Positions 16,933 through 25,437 of a stretch of 49,887 nucleotides of DNA are shown in pieces; positions within the stretch are counted from its first letter, which is position 1, and each line of letters starts with the position of its first letter. Below the pieces are notes generated by a model that worked only from the letters and a program-made list of their open reading frames with translations, was not told the origin of the DNA and made no database searches. Made by a program: the position numbers and the translations under genes. The stretch lies in NCBI RefSeq assembly GCF_028276765.1, contig NZ_JAPYVU010000006.1, positions 1-49,887 of the forward strand, written 5' to 3'. Origin of the DNA: Sulfurihydrogenibium sp. (GTDB lineage Bacteria > Aquificota > Aquificia > Aquificales > Hydrogenothermaceae).

Positions 16933-18869
16933 TATTTTCCCACCTCTTGTAATATTTTATAACTTTCGTACATTTCTTTTGCAATAATTGATAGTTCATC
17001 ATTACATCCTGCTAAATAATTATAATACAACTCTATGTTTTCTGTTTTCTTTGTTTTTATTTTAGAGATGATAGACATGCTTGCAAATTTGCAGATATTT
17101 TCTTTCTTTAATTTTTTAAAATCTATTTTATCTAAGATACTTGCAACTTCATTATACCTTTTCATTTTAAATAGATTCTCTATTAGAGAGTTAATTTTGT
17201 TATTAAATATTTCGTTTTTTTCATACATCTCTACAAATTGAGTTTTATTTTTATCAATTAACTCTGTAAGCTTCTCATAATTATTTGTAGAATAATAATA
17301 ATCAAAAGCTATATAAAATGGTAAATTTTCTATATCGCATTTATTTTGAATTGAATTTAGCTCCTCTTTATAGTCTATTTTCATATTAGATTTTGCAACA
17401 GTTGTGAAAATATAGTAATCACAATTTTTATTTTTTACTTTCTCCAAGGTATTTAAGGCATAATTATATTTTTTATCGCTGATAAAGGCTTTGGCAAGGT
17501 CAATATAGTATTTATCCTCCTGATACTTATCGGCCATGAATTTTAGTAAATCGATCTTTTGCTTTAAATCTTTTTCATCAGAGAGACTAGTCAAAATTTT
17601 ATCTAAAACATCTCTATCAAATATATCTTTAAAAAATTTTGGATTTGACAGATATAACATTCTTAATTTATCCGGAGAGAGTTTTAAAAGATATTTTGTC
17701 CATAGATTGGCAATATATTCAGCTTGTTCGTAAGTAAAGTTAGCAGGATAAATTAACGATAGTTCATAAGATAACCTATTAAATAAAAAATCTGTTGGAT
17801 TTTGAAAAACCAAAACTCCAAAATTGCCAAGAGCATATTTGCCAATATAATTGGTTCTGTTTGATATTAAGGTTCTAACTACAAATCTTATTGGGTCTTC
17901 AAGTTGTTTTATAGATTTAATTTTATTCTCTAACTCTGGATACTTTAATCCTAGTGCAAGCATTTTTAGTCTGGCAACTGTATTCTCTTGAGTTTCTGGA
18001 AATCTATTTATTACTATAAGATAATTTTGAAAAGCTTCCATTTTATCATTTTCAATTGATGCAATATCACCAAGTCTCAAATAAGATTTTCTTATTACAT
18101 CATCATTCTTTACATACGAAATGATTTTTCTAAAAATACTTTTCGCAAGATTGTAATTCTTTAATCTGTAAGCAGTTTCGGCTACAGTGTAATAAAACTC
18201 GGGGTTGTCTAATAAATAATCTTCAAAGTTTGCAATTGTGTCTTTAAAGTATTCAAAAGCAGTTTTGTAATCTTTTAGGTAAAAGGCTCTCATTCCCATT
18301 ATAAAAGATAGTTCCTTACTTTCTTTAGATTCTAATGGTGCTAAGTAAATTATATATTTTGTGATATTGTCTATGTTTCCAAGCAATATCGAAGTTCTCA
18401 TTATACCGAGAATGATTTTGTTAGTTAAATTACTACTATCATTTAAAAATAAAGCTATTTTGTAATTGGTAAGAGCTCTTTCATAAAAGCCTAATCTTTC
18501 ATAAACTAAACCTTTGGTATAGTAATAATCTTTATTAGCTTCTCCACCAAATGCTATATACCAATTCAAAAAATATGCTGAATTCCATAAATATTGTTTC
18601 ATTCCGGTCTTTTGACCAATGCTTAGATAAATCTTAGCAGATAGCAACAATGCTTGTCTGTAGTCTTTTGATTTTTTATCTACTGTAGATAAAGCTTTTG
18701 ATAGATTTTCTAATGCACTATAATAAGAACCTACATTATATTCTTTCAAGGCTTTATTTATAAAATCCCTAGGATTTTCCTTTGAGAAGGATTGGAAACA
18801 AAAAAGCAGATTTATCAAAAATGCAACATTAATAATAAACGCATATTTCTTGATAAAAATTTCTTTCAT
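16932..18869 (-). CDS. Exported TPR-rich protein in the flagellar operon, unknown function
   Basis: 645 residues with an N-terminal hydrophobic signal or anchor (about 8-28, ending FQSFSKEN), then helical TPR-like repeats over most of its length. Examples are 'NKALKEYNVGSYYSALENLS', 'GLVYERLGFYERALTNYKIA', 'MRAFYLKDYKTAFEYFKDTI' and 'AFISDKKYNYALNTLEKVKN'. It is locked into the operon: it overlaps both the FliK-like gene (18866-18869) and flgB (16932). A periplasmic TPR scaffold for the motor, comparable in outline to Campylobacter PflA, is a reasonable guess from layout; I see no sequence proof of that. Confidence 0.65.
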   Translation of the reverse strand: MKEIFIKKYAFIINVAFLINLLFCFQSFSKENPRDFINKALKEYNVGSYYSALENLSKALSTVDKKSKDYRQALLLSAKIYLSIGQKTGMKQYLWNSAYFLNWYIAFGGEANKDYYYTKGLVYERLGFYERALTNYKIALFLNDSSNLTNKIILGIMRTSILLGNIDNITKYIIYLAPLESKESKELSFIMGMRAFYLKDYKTAFEYFKDTIANFEDYLLDNPEFYYTVAETAYRLKNYNLAKSIFRKIISYVKNDDVIRKSYLRLGDIASIENDKMEAFQNYLIVINRFPETQENTVARLKMLALGLKYPELENKIKSIKQLEDPIRFVVRTLISNRTNYIGKYALGNFGVLVFQNPTDFLFNRLSYELSLIYPANFTYEQAEYIANLWTKYLLKLSPDKLRMLYLSNPKFFKDIFDRDVLDKILTSLSDEKDLKQKIDLLKFMADKYQEDKYYIDLAKAFISDKKYNYALNTLEKVKNKNCDYYIFTTVAKSNMKIDYKEELNSIQNKCDIENLPFYIAFDYYYSTNNYEKLTELIDKNKTQFVEMYEKNEIFNNKINSLIENLFKMKRYNEVASILDKIDFKKLKKENICKFASMSIISKIKTKKTENIELYYNYLAGCNDELSIIAKEMYESYKILQEVGK

Positions 18870-19966
18870 ACTGCAAGGTTTATCCCGGAAGTATTAGAAT
18901 TATTAGACACTTTATATTCGTATAGTTTTAAAACTTTTTCTTTATCTTTGATTGTTAGGTTATGATGTTTAAATCCATTATCTTTCAATATCTGTTGTAT
19001 TTGAAGAATTGTAGCATCATCTAAAATAACGTCTTTTGTGTTAATAACAAGGTTTAAAGTATTTGATACTAAATTAGCAGATATATTTGTCTGATTGTAT
19101 GAGAATACAAAAGAATTGTTATTTTGATTTTGCCCATTTATACTTTTATTAAAATTGTTATCGTTTTGATTATTTTGATAGTTTGAATTATTATCGTTAG
19201 GGTTGGAAATGTTGATATTTACTGATTGAGGTAGATTATCGTTATAATTTGTAGCGGCCGTATTGTTTCCATCATTATTTTTGTTAGTATAAATATTAAC
19301 TTCATTGGAATTTTGCAAATCTTTCATTGCCAAGCTTTCATTAAAATTATTAACAGATATTTTAATTTCAAGCTCTTTATTTGATTTAAGAATATTAAAC
19401 TCTTTTAACTCCTCAGATTTTTTATCTTCAATTTTTGATGCAAGTTTGTCAAACTCTTCTTTTTTCTTTAGAAGGTTAGAAATGGTATCTTTTTGTAATT
19501 TATCATTTACGTTGCTTGATTTATTTTTATCGTCTAAAGGTGCGCTACTTTTATCTATTATAAGATTGTTCACTTTATTTAATTTTTTTAAAGCAATTTT
19601 TAAATTTTGTAAGTTTTCTTCTTCAATAACATTTAAATTTTCCCTTTTAATACCTTTTTCTAAGCTTTCCTGAGCCAATTTAAAGTCTTTAATTTTATTT
19701 TTTTCACTTTTAACATTCTTTAAATTTTCTGTATTATTAACTGCATTATAACTTAATGCTACATTTAAATTTGATGCTACTTCTAAATCCTTATTGTTAT
19801 TTTCTACATCTCTATCCTTTTTAACTGCTTCTTTTTTATCTACAGATTTAGCAATAATATCATCAAAAATATTTTTTTCTAATTTTTGCTTCTTATTTTT
19901 ATTATTGTTGCTGCCGCCTCTTATTATTCCAAAGCCTTCTATATATGATGACATTAAATTTTCCAT
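18866..19966 (-). CDS. Asn-rich, low-complexity protein, candidate hook-length control (FliK-like)
   Basis: 366 residues without a signal peptide. The first 220 are charged and Lys/Asn-rich. About 225-285 is an extreme Asn-rich tract (for example SNPNDNNSNYQNNQNDNNFN). The last 85 form a more ordered domain ('LNLVINTKDVILDDATILQI', 'KEKVLKLYEYKV'). A long disordered, exported N-terminus plus a compact C-terminal domain is the FliK layout, and no other FliK candidate is in the window. It lies between fliA and the TPR gene, overlapping the latter. I do not see the conserved FliK C-terminal core, so the function is a guess. Confidence 0.4.
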   Translation of the reverse strand: MENLMSSYIEGFGIIRGGSNNNKNKKQKLEKNIFDDIIAKSVDKKEAVKKDRDVENNNKDLEVASNLNVALSYNAVNNTENLKNVKSEKNKIKDFKLAQESLEKGIKRENLNVIEEENLQNLKIALKKLNKVNNLIIDKSSAPLDDKNKSSNVNDKLQKDTISNLLKKKEEFDKLASKIEDKKSEELKEFNILKSNKELEIKISVNNFNESLAMKDLQNSNEVNIYTNKNNDGNNTAATNYNDNLPQSVNINISNPNDNNSNYQNNQNDNNFNKSINGQNQNNNSFVFSYNQTNISANLVSNTLNLVINTKDVILDDATILQIQQILKDNGFKHHNLTIKDKEKVLKLYEYKVSNNSNTSGINLAV

Positions 19967-19970
19967 TTTT

Positions 19971-20612
19971 TTATCCCTCTATATTATCATACACAATTTT
20001 TTTTAATTTTTCCACTGCTCTTGATTTCAATTGTGAAATTCTCCCAAGGCTTATATTCATAATCTCCGATATCTCTTTCGGATCTTTTTCTTCAAAGTAT
20101 AAATATTGAATTATCTTCTTTTCATTATCATCTAAGTATTTATCAATAGCATCTGAGATTTTTTCTAATAATTCTTTTTGCGCATATTCTTCTTCAGGAG
20201 TTTTAGATTTTGATGCAAATAGATCTATAAAGGAAAAATCTTCTCCATCTTCAGAAATAATTTTATCTAAACTTAGCATTATTGCATTTTTAGAAATAGG
20301 AAGTTCATCTCCAAGTTTATCTGCATACTCTATGGTGATTTTATCTTTTTCCGTTTTTGGCATAATATCTTGCTGTCTTAGAAAATCAAGAATTTCTCCT
20401 CTAATTCTGATGTATGCATAGGTTGAAAATTTACCTTTATCTTCATCATAATTTTCTAAAGCTTTTAACAGCCCTACAATACCAGTTTGTACCAAATCAT
20501 CAAATTCTATCTCACAATCCGGCAGTCTATAAAATATTTTTGAAGCAACTTTTTTGACTAGGCCAATATGTTCTTCAACTATTTGCTTTTTTTGTTCTTT
20601 ACTTAAGTTCAC
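19971..20612 (-). CDS. fliA: Flagellar sigma factor sigma-28 (FliA/WhiG family)
   Basis: 213-residue sigma factor for late flagellar genes. Region 2 is clear ('EEHIGLVKKVASKIFYRLPD', 'DDLVQTGIVGLLKALENYDE' and FSTYAYIRIRGEILDFLRQQD), with the FliA-type RIRGxxxDxLR signature. Region 4 carries the helix-turn-helix 'KDPKEISEIMNISLGRISQL'. The start is a GTG (20610-20612) with AGAGGCGG upstream. It is the first gene after a class A repeat and is followed 4 bases later by the Asn-rich gene. No flgM-like anti-sigma gene is visible nearby. Confidence 0.95.
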   Translation of the reverse strand: MNLSKEQKKQIVEEHIGLVKKVASKIFYRLPDCEIEFDDLVQTGIVGLLKALENYDEDKGKFSTYAYIRIRGEILDFLRQQDIMPKTEKDKITIEYADKLGDELPISKNAIMLSLDKIISEDGEDFSFIDLFASKSKTPEEEYAQKELLEKISDAIDKYLDDNEKKIIQYLYFEEKDPKEISEIMNISLGRISQLKSRAVEKLKKIVYDNIEG

Positions 20613-20640
20613 ATCCGCCTCTTTATTACCTGGTCACTTA

Positions 20641-20646
20641 ATTATA
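20641..20646 (-). promoter_or_regulatory. Possible -10 box at a repeat end, upstream of fliA
   Basis: TATAAT on the minus strand at the junction between the class A repeat (end TACATCGGACGAGAAATT) and the fliA leader, the same arrangement as before fliE. It would give a leader of about 20-25 bases. The -35 region is poor, so confidence is low. Confidence 0.3.
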
Positions 20647-20833
20647 CATCGGACGAGAAATTTAATAAAAGTATTATATTCTTCGCCGGCTGCAGAATGA
20701 CACCTAAGGTTACCGTTAATAATATGTTAGAGCAATTCATGAATTGTCCCTACTTCTACTTTCTCTGTCATCCTGGAGACGTAAAAAATCCGAAGGATTA
20801 TTCTGTAAAAACCGCTAATTTCTCACCTAAAGC
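20644..20833. repeat. Class A MITE-like repeat between flhG and fliA
   Basis: About 190 bp. Its ends are TACATCGGACGAGAAATTTA and CCGCTAATTTCTCACCTAAAG. Its inner arms are TTCTTCGCCGGCTGCAGAATG and CTGTCATCCTGGAGACGTAA...CCGAAGGAT. The middle differs from other copies, as is usual for this family. Both strands could form a long imperfect hairpin between two flagellar transcription units. Confidence 0.75.
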
Positions 20834-20855
20834 CTTTCCTGCTTATTCACTTAAA

Positions 20856-21731
20856 TTATTTAATAAAAGAAAACAGTTTTTTAAAGAAGCTTTCTTTATT
20901 TTCTCTTTTAATATCTTCTCCCGTCTCTTTTTTTGCAATTTTAATTAAATTTTTTGTAAAAGAGTCTGTAGAGTCTGTTTTATAACTTTCAGAAATTAAT
21001 GTTCTTGATATAACACTCTTCTTAAGATTTTCAGAAAACGGCAATATCCCTGCAAGATTTAATTCTAAATTTAGAAATCTTTTACAAGAACTTGAAAGTC
21101 TTTCAAAAGTTTCTATTCCTTCTTCTTCACTTTTACACATGTTAATTACTATTTTAAAATTAGAATAGCTATAGATCTTAAAGACAGATTTTATAAGACT
21201 ATAAGCATCTGTAAGGGCTGTAGGTTCAGGTGTTGTTATGATGTATGTCTTATCCGAAGGAAGGATAAAGTTTATCACTTCTTTACCAATTCCTGCGGCT
21301 GTATCTATTATGATGTAGTCATATTCTTCGGATATTTCGTCTAGTCTCTTTATCAAATAGTTTAAATTTATGTTTTCCATATCACTTATGCTGTCTATGC
21401 CGGAAAATCCTGGTATTAAATCAAAATTTTTAACTTTTATTATATTCTCTTTTATATCTTTACCCTCAAAAAATTCTTTTAAAGATTTTATCAATGGAAT
21501 GTTTAATATGACGTGAACGTTGCCAACCCCAATATCAGCATCTATCAAAAGAACTTTTTTATTAAAATGGTTAGCCAGTATATAAGCTAAGTTTATTGAG
21601 AAATTTGTTTTTCCTACTCCGCCTTTACCGCTTGATACACATAAAAATTTTGGATTTCTTTTTGTTTGTATAGCCTCAGGGTTTACTTTACTAACAATCT
21701 CTTTTAACTGTTTTAACTGTTGCTCCATCAT
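20856..21731 (-). CDS. flhG: MinD-like ATPase FlhG (flagellar number regulator)
   Basis: 291-residue P-loop ATPase that limits flagellar number and works with FlhF. The deviant Walker A motif is SSGKGGVGKTNFSINLAY (GKGGVGKT at 35-42). 'VLLIDADIGVGNVHVILNIP' and 'EYDYIIIDTAAGIGKEVINF' are the other MinD/ParA signatures. The N-terminus 'MMEQQLKQLKEIVSKVNPEA' resembles the FlhF-activating segment of FlhG proteins. The start overlaps the flhF stop (21728-21731), and the order flhA-flhF-flhG is canonical. Confidence 0.95.
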   Translation of the reverse strand: MMEQQLKQLKEIVSKVNPEAIQTKRNPKFLCVSSGKGGVGKTNFSINLAYILANHFNKKVLLIDADIGVGNVHVILNIPLIKSLKEFFEGKDIKENIIKVKNFDLIPGFSGIDSISDMENINLNYLIKRLDEISEEYDYIIIDTAAGIGKEVINFILPSDKTYIITTPEPTALTDAYSLIKSVFKIYSYSNFKIVINMCKSEEEGIETFERLSSSCKRFLNLELNLAGILPFSENLKKSVISRTLISESYKTDSTDSFTKNLIKIAKKETGEDIKRENKESFFKKLFSFIK

Positions 21732-22924
21732 TCATTCTCCATAAGCAGGTATGAAGCAAGTCTTTCAGGGGTAATTATCTTCAAGTCTTCGGGAACATTT
21801 TGGCCTGTACTAATGTATGTTAACGGAAGTTTAGTTTTATATGCCAAATTTAATATAGTGCCAGGATAAGCTGTTTCATCTATTTTTGTAAAAAACAAAT
21901 AATCGATGTCGAAGAATTTTTTATATTTTTGAATTAAACTATAACTTTCTTTATTTTTCCAATTACAGCTTACTACCATCATGTACTCTATTTCGTCGAT
22001 CAAACGCAAAGTCTCCTTTATTTCTCCAAGCTTCCAATGGTCATAATGGCTTCTTCCTACAGTATCTATTAGAATAACATCTACAAAATCTAAATCATCC
22101 ACAATTTCCCTTAGTTTTTTAGGGTCGGACAGGATCTGGAAAGGTATTCCAAGTATGTTGCAATAGCTTCTTGCTTGATCTCCCGCTCCTGCTTTAAATG
22201 TATCCGTGGATATAACAGCAACTTTTTTGTTCTCTTCTAAAATAAGCTTTGAGGCTACTTTAAATAGATTTGTTGTCTTCCCAACACCGGTTGGTCCCAA
22301 AAAAGCCACAACTCTCCTTCTGTTAGAATCTTTAAAGATATCTCCTTTAAATATAAAACTTTTTTCAATACCTTCTATAAGAGATTCTCTATATGTAAAG
22401 TGTTTTAAATCTAACTTGTTCGAATCCATTTCTAATCCACAAGCATTTCTTACAATTTCTTTAGCAACATCCAACTCAACATCCTTTTGAATCAGCAAAT
22501 TAATTAAGTCTAAAGCTTTTCCTGTAAATTCTTCTGTGATTTCTTTGTATGTTATATTATTATCGTAATACTCTTCTTTTATGTTTAGTTTTTGATTTAA
22601 ATCATTATGAGCTGTGGTTTTTATAACAGGTTCAACTTTTTCAACAACTTTCTGTCCAATTTTTGCTTTAAATGGGTTATAAGTTTGTACTTCTTTTTCG
22701 TTTTCCTCTTTTAGATTTTCAGATAAAATATCCTCAAAAGAAATTTTATTTTCTATTGGTTCAACTATGAGGATATATTTTGTTTTCTTGAAAAATGGAA
22801 TTTTTGTTTTTTCTTTTATCTCATTTTGATATAGAATTTTAAACTCCTCACCGAAACTTTCTTTTATTTGGTGCATCAATTTGCTTAAATCATAACCTTC
22901 AAAGATTTTTATTTTAGGTTCCAT
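21728..22924 (-). CDS. flhF: SRP-type GTPase FlhF (flagellar placement)
   Basis: 398-residue GTPase that sets the site of flagellar assembly, usually a cell pole. The N-terminal B domain (about 1-130) is poorly conserved. The NG domain holds G1 GPTGVGKTT (210-218), 'DTFKAGAGDQARSYCNILGI' and G3 DTVGRSHYDHWKLGEI, then TKIDE near the C-terminus. The start overlaps flhA by 11 bases, and flhG overlaps its end. This gene pair suggests a defined, probably polar, flagellar pattern. Confidence 0.95.
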   Translation of the reverse strand: MEPKIKIFEGYDLSKLMHQIKESFGEEFKILYQNEIKEKTKIPFFKKTKYILIVEPIENKISFEDILSENLKEENEKEVQTYNPFKAKIGQKVVEKVEPVIKTTAHNDLNQKLNIKEEYYDNNITYKEITEEFTGKALDLINLLIQKDVELDVAKEIVRNACGLEMDSNKLDLKHFTYRESLIEGIEKSFIFKGDIFKDSNRRRVVAFLGPTGVGKTTNLFKVASKLILEENKKVAVISTDTFKAGAGDQARSYCNILGIPFQILSDPKKLREIVDDLDFVDVILIDTVGRSHYDHWKLGEIKETLRLIDEIEYMMVVSCNWKNKESYSLIQKYKKFFDIDYLFFTKIDETAYPGTILNLAYKTKLPLTYISTGQNVPEDLKIITPERLASYLLMENE

Positions 22925-24995
22925 CTACTTCCACAACTCCAATAATATTTAATTTTATTTTACTATCAATCTCTGAATAAGACAAAACTTGCAAGTTAGG
23001 TATATAGTTTTCGATGATTTGCTTGATATATCTTCTTATGTTTGGAGATGTTAATAATATAGGGGTTACACCTTGAATAACAAAGTTTTCTAAATGTTTG
23101 GATATTTCTGTTATCAACTTTTGAACAAAAACAGGATTTAATGATGGCATTTGCCAATCATTCTCTTTAAGTAAATTTATTAAATATTCTTGAGTTTTAT
23201 TTCCAAGTATTAATGCTGTAAGTTGTCCGTTTTTAGCAAACATCGAAGTAATCATTCTGCTTAATGCTGTGCGGACGTATTCAGTTAAGATATCCTGGTC
23301 TTGTGTTTTATTTATATTATCCGCTAATGCTTCTACAATAGTAATGATATCTGTAATAGGAATTCCTTCTTTTAAAAGATTTTGAAGAACTTTATGAAGT
23401 ATATTTAAAGGAACTTGTGATGGAACAATATCCTTTATTATAGGATAACTTTTTGCAATATTATCGATGATTTCTTTAACCTGCATTCTTGTAAGTATTT
23501 CGTAAGAGTATCTTTTAATTATTTCTGATAAATGGGTAACTATTACGGTGGGCACATCTACTACTGTGTATCCGTTTAGCTTTGCCCTGTCTTTGTTAGC
23601 TTCATCTATCCATAAAGCATTTAATCCAAAGGCTGGGTCTTTTGTTGAAACACCTTCCACTTTTTCTCTAATAGAACCTGTATCTAATGCAAGATATTTA
23701 TCCGGTTCTACTTCGTACCTTGCTACTTCTACACCTTTGATTAAAATTCTATATTCATTTGGCTTTAATTCTAAATTATCTTTTATATGTACAGGTGGAA
23801 CTATCAGTCCAAGCTCTTTGCTTAATTGTTTTCTTAAATTTTTTATTCTTTTAATAAGCTCACCTCCTTGTGATTCATCGACTAATTTGATTAATCTGTA
23901 TCCTATCTCAAAAGTTAAAACTTCCGGTGGAGATATATAGCTCTCCGGCTGCTCTTCTTCTAACCGTTTGATAACTTCTTTGGCTTTTTCTTCTTTCTCT
24001 GTTTTTTCTCTCTCCTTTATTGTTAGATACATTATGTATCCTGAAAATCCAAGAATCGCTGAAAGTATTAAGAATGGTAAAGTTGGCATTCCCGGAACGA
24101 TTCCTATAGTAAACACAGCACCTGATGCCATCCATAAGGCCTTTGGAATACTTGTTAGCTGTGTAAAGATTTCTTTACCAAGGTTTGTTTCTGAAGCAGC
24201 ACGGGTAACCATTAAACCTGCAGCTGTTGACGTGATAAGAGCTGGTATCTGGGACACCAATCCATCACCTATTGTTAAAATTGTAAAGTTTTGTAGTGCC
24301 GATTGGAAATCCATTCCTTTTTGAACCATTCCAATTATAATTCCACCAATCATATTTATGAATGTGATGATTATAGCAGCTATAGCATCACCACGAATAA
24401 ACTTAGTTGCACCATCCATCGCTCCATAAAAATCTGCTTCTCTTTGAATTTCTTGACGTCTTCTTTGAGCTTCTTTCTCATCTATAAGACCGCTATTTAA
24501 ATCTGCATCTATACTCATCTGTTTACCCGGCATAGCATCAAGCGTAAACCTTGCAGCCACTTCTGAAATTCTTTCTGTACCTTTTGTGATAACAATAAAG
24601 TTAATGATTACAAGCACTAAAAACACTATAATACCAACTACATAACTACCACCAACAACAAACTGTCCGAAAGACTGTATAACATGCCCTGCTGCATCCG
24701 GTCCTTCGTGACCATGTAGTAAAATTCTTCTTGTTGATGCAACGTTTAAAGACAATCTAAATAGCGTTGCAAGTAAAAGTAGAGAAGGAAAAGAAGACAT
24801 TTTTAAAGGACTATCGATATAAACCGTAGTCATTAAAATTAGCATAGAAAAACTAATGCTCATTGTAAGAAGTATGTCAAGCAAAAACGGTGGAACTGGT
24901 AAAACTAAAGAACCAAGAATTATAAGTATAAAAACAATAATTATCGCATCCGAATTTTGGTTTATTTTGTCAAAAATAGGTAAAACTCTATCCAA
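22914..24995 (-). CDS. flhA: Flagellar export gate protein FlhA
   Basis: 693-residue inner-membrane export gate subunit whose cytoplasmic domains form the nonameric docking ring. The N-terminal half has about eight membrane helices. The conserved cytoplasmic loop (FHIPEP region) reads 'RISEVAARFTLDAMPGKQMS' and 'IDADLNSGLIDEKEAQRRRQ'. The C-terminal half (about 350-693) carries the substrate/chaperone docking domain with 'AFGLNALWIDEANKDRAKLN' and 'VVDVPTVIVTHLSEIIKRYS'. The start is a TTG with GAGGG upstream. It lies between flgJ and flhF. Confidence 0.97.
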   Translation of the reverse strand: MDRVLPIFDKINQNSDAIIIVFILIILGSLVLPVPPFLLDILLTMSISFSMLILMTTVYIDSPLKMSSFPSLLLLATLFRLSLNVASTRRILLHGHEGPDAAGHVIQSFGQFVVGGSYVVGIIVFLVLVIINFIVITKGTERISEVAARFTLDAMPGKQMSIDADLNSGLIDEKEAQRRRQEIQREADFYGAMDGATKFIRGDAIAAIIITFINMIGGIIIGMVQKGMDFQSALQNFTILTIGDGLVSQIPALITSTAAGLMVTRAASETNLGKEIFTQLTSIPKALWMASGAVFTIGIVPGMPTLPFLILSAILGFSGYIMYLTIKEREKTEKEEKAKEVIKRLEEEQPESYISPPEVLTFEIGYRLIKLVDESQGGELIKRIKNLRKQLSKELGLIVPPVHIKDNLELKPNEYRILIKGVEVARYEVEPDKYLALDTGSIREKVEGVSTKDPAFGLNALWIDEANKDRAKLNGYTVVDVPTVIVTHLSEIIKRYSYEILTRMQVKEIIDNIAKSYPIIKDIVPSQVPLNILHKVLQNLLKEGIPITDIITIVEALADNINKTQDQDILTEYVRTALSRMITSMFAKNGQLTALILGNKTQEYLINLLKENDWQMPSLNPVFVQKLITEISKHLENFVIQGVTPILLTSPNIRRYIKQIIENYIPNLQVLSYSEIDSKIKLNIIGVVEVDGT

Positions 24996-24997
24996 TT

Positions 24998-25426
24998 TTA
25001 ACCCTCTGGTTTTGAGTTTTTAATGTAGTTATTAATAGCATTAAGTATGTAGTCTTTAAGTCCAATTTGGTTAGAATCTGCAATTACCTGAGCAAGCTGC
25101 ATAAAAAACATATCCATATACATCTTATTTCCAAAATCTGAAGATGAAAATTCAAAAAGGCCGTTTTTCATCTCTTTAAGCATTATTTCAAAGAAGATTG
25201 TTTGGAATGTATTTGCAACCTCCTCCGGTGTTTTTGACTCTTGTATAGACTTTAAATCAAAGTAAGATTTTATAGGTTTTATCACATCTTGTTTTGGTTG
25301 GTTTAGATATGTCTGCAGAGATTTATCAAAGCTATTGTTATTATGTTTTTGAGGTTTTATGCCTACATCTTTTATATCTTTTAGTTCTTTTATTAAATCT
25401 TCCAGCGGTGGAAGGTCTTTAAACAT
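24998..25426 (-). CDS. flgJ: Rod-capping protein of the FlgJ N-terminal type
   Basis: 142 residues. The C-terminal 75 match the rod-binding domain of FlgJ: 'FQTIFFEIMLKEMKNGLF' and 'GNKMYMDMFFMQLAQVIADS', typical of the scaffold under which the rod polymerises. There is no C-terminal muramidase domain, so peptidoglycan opening must rely on another enzyme, a common arrangement outside the gamma-proteobacteria. It directly follows flgI (11 bases) and precedes flhA (2 bases). Confidence 0.85.
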   Translation of the reverse strand: MFKDLPPLEDLIKELKDIKDVGIKPQKHNNNSFDKSLQTYLNQPKQDVIKPIKSYFDLKSIQESKTPEEVANTFQTIFFEIMLKEMKNGLFEFSSSDFGNKMYMDMFFMQLAQVIADSNQIGLKDYILNAINNYIKNSKPEG

Positions 25427-25437
25427 TTCAATCCCCC

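Noticed and set aside
22418-22427. GTTCGAATCC, a tRNA T-loop-like string
   Set aside because: It lies in the flhF coding sequence and no matching acceptor, D or anticodon arms surround it.
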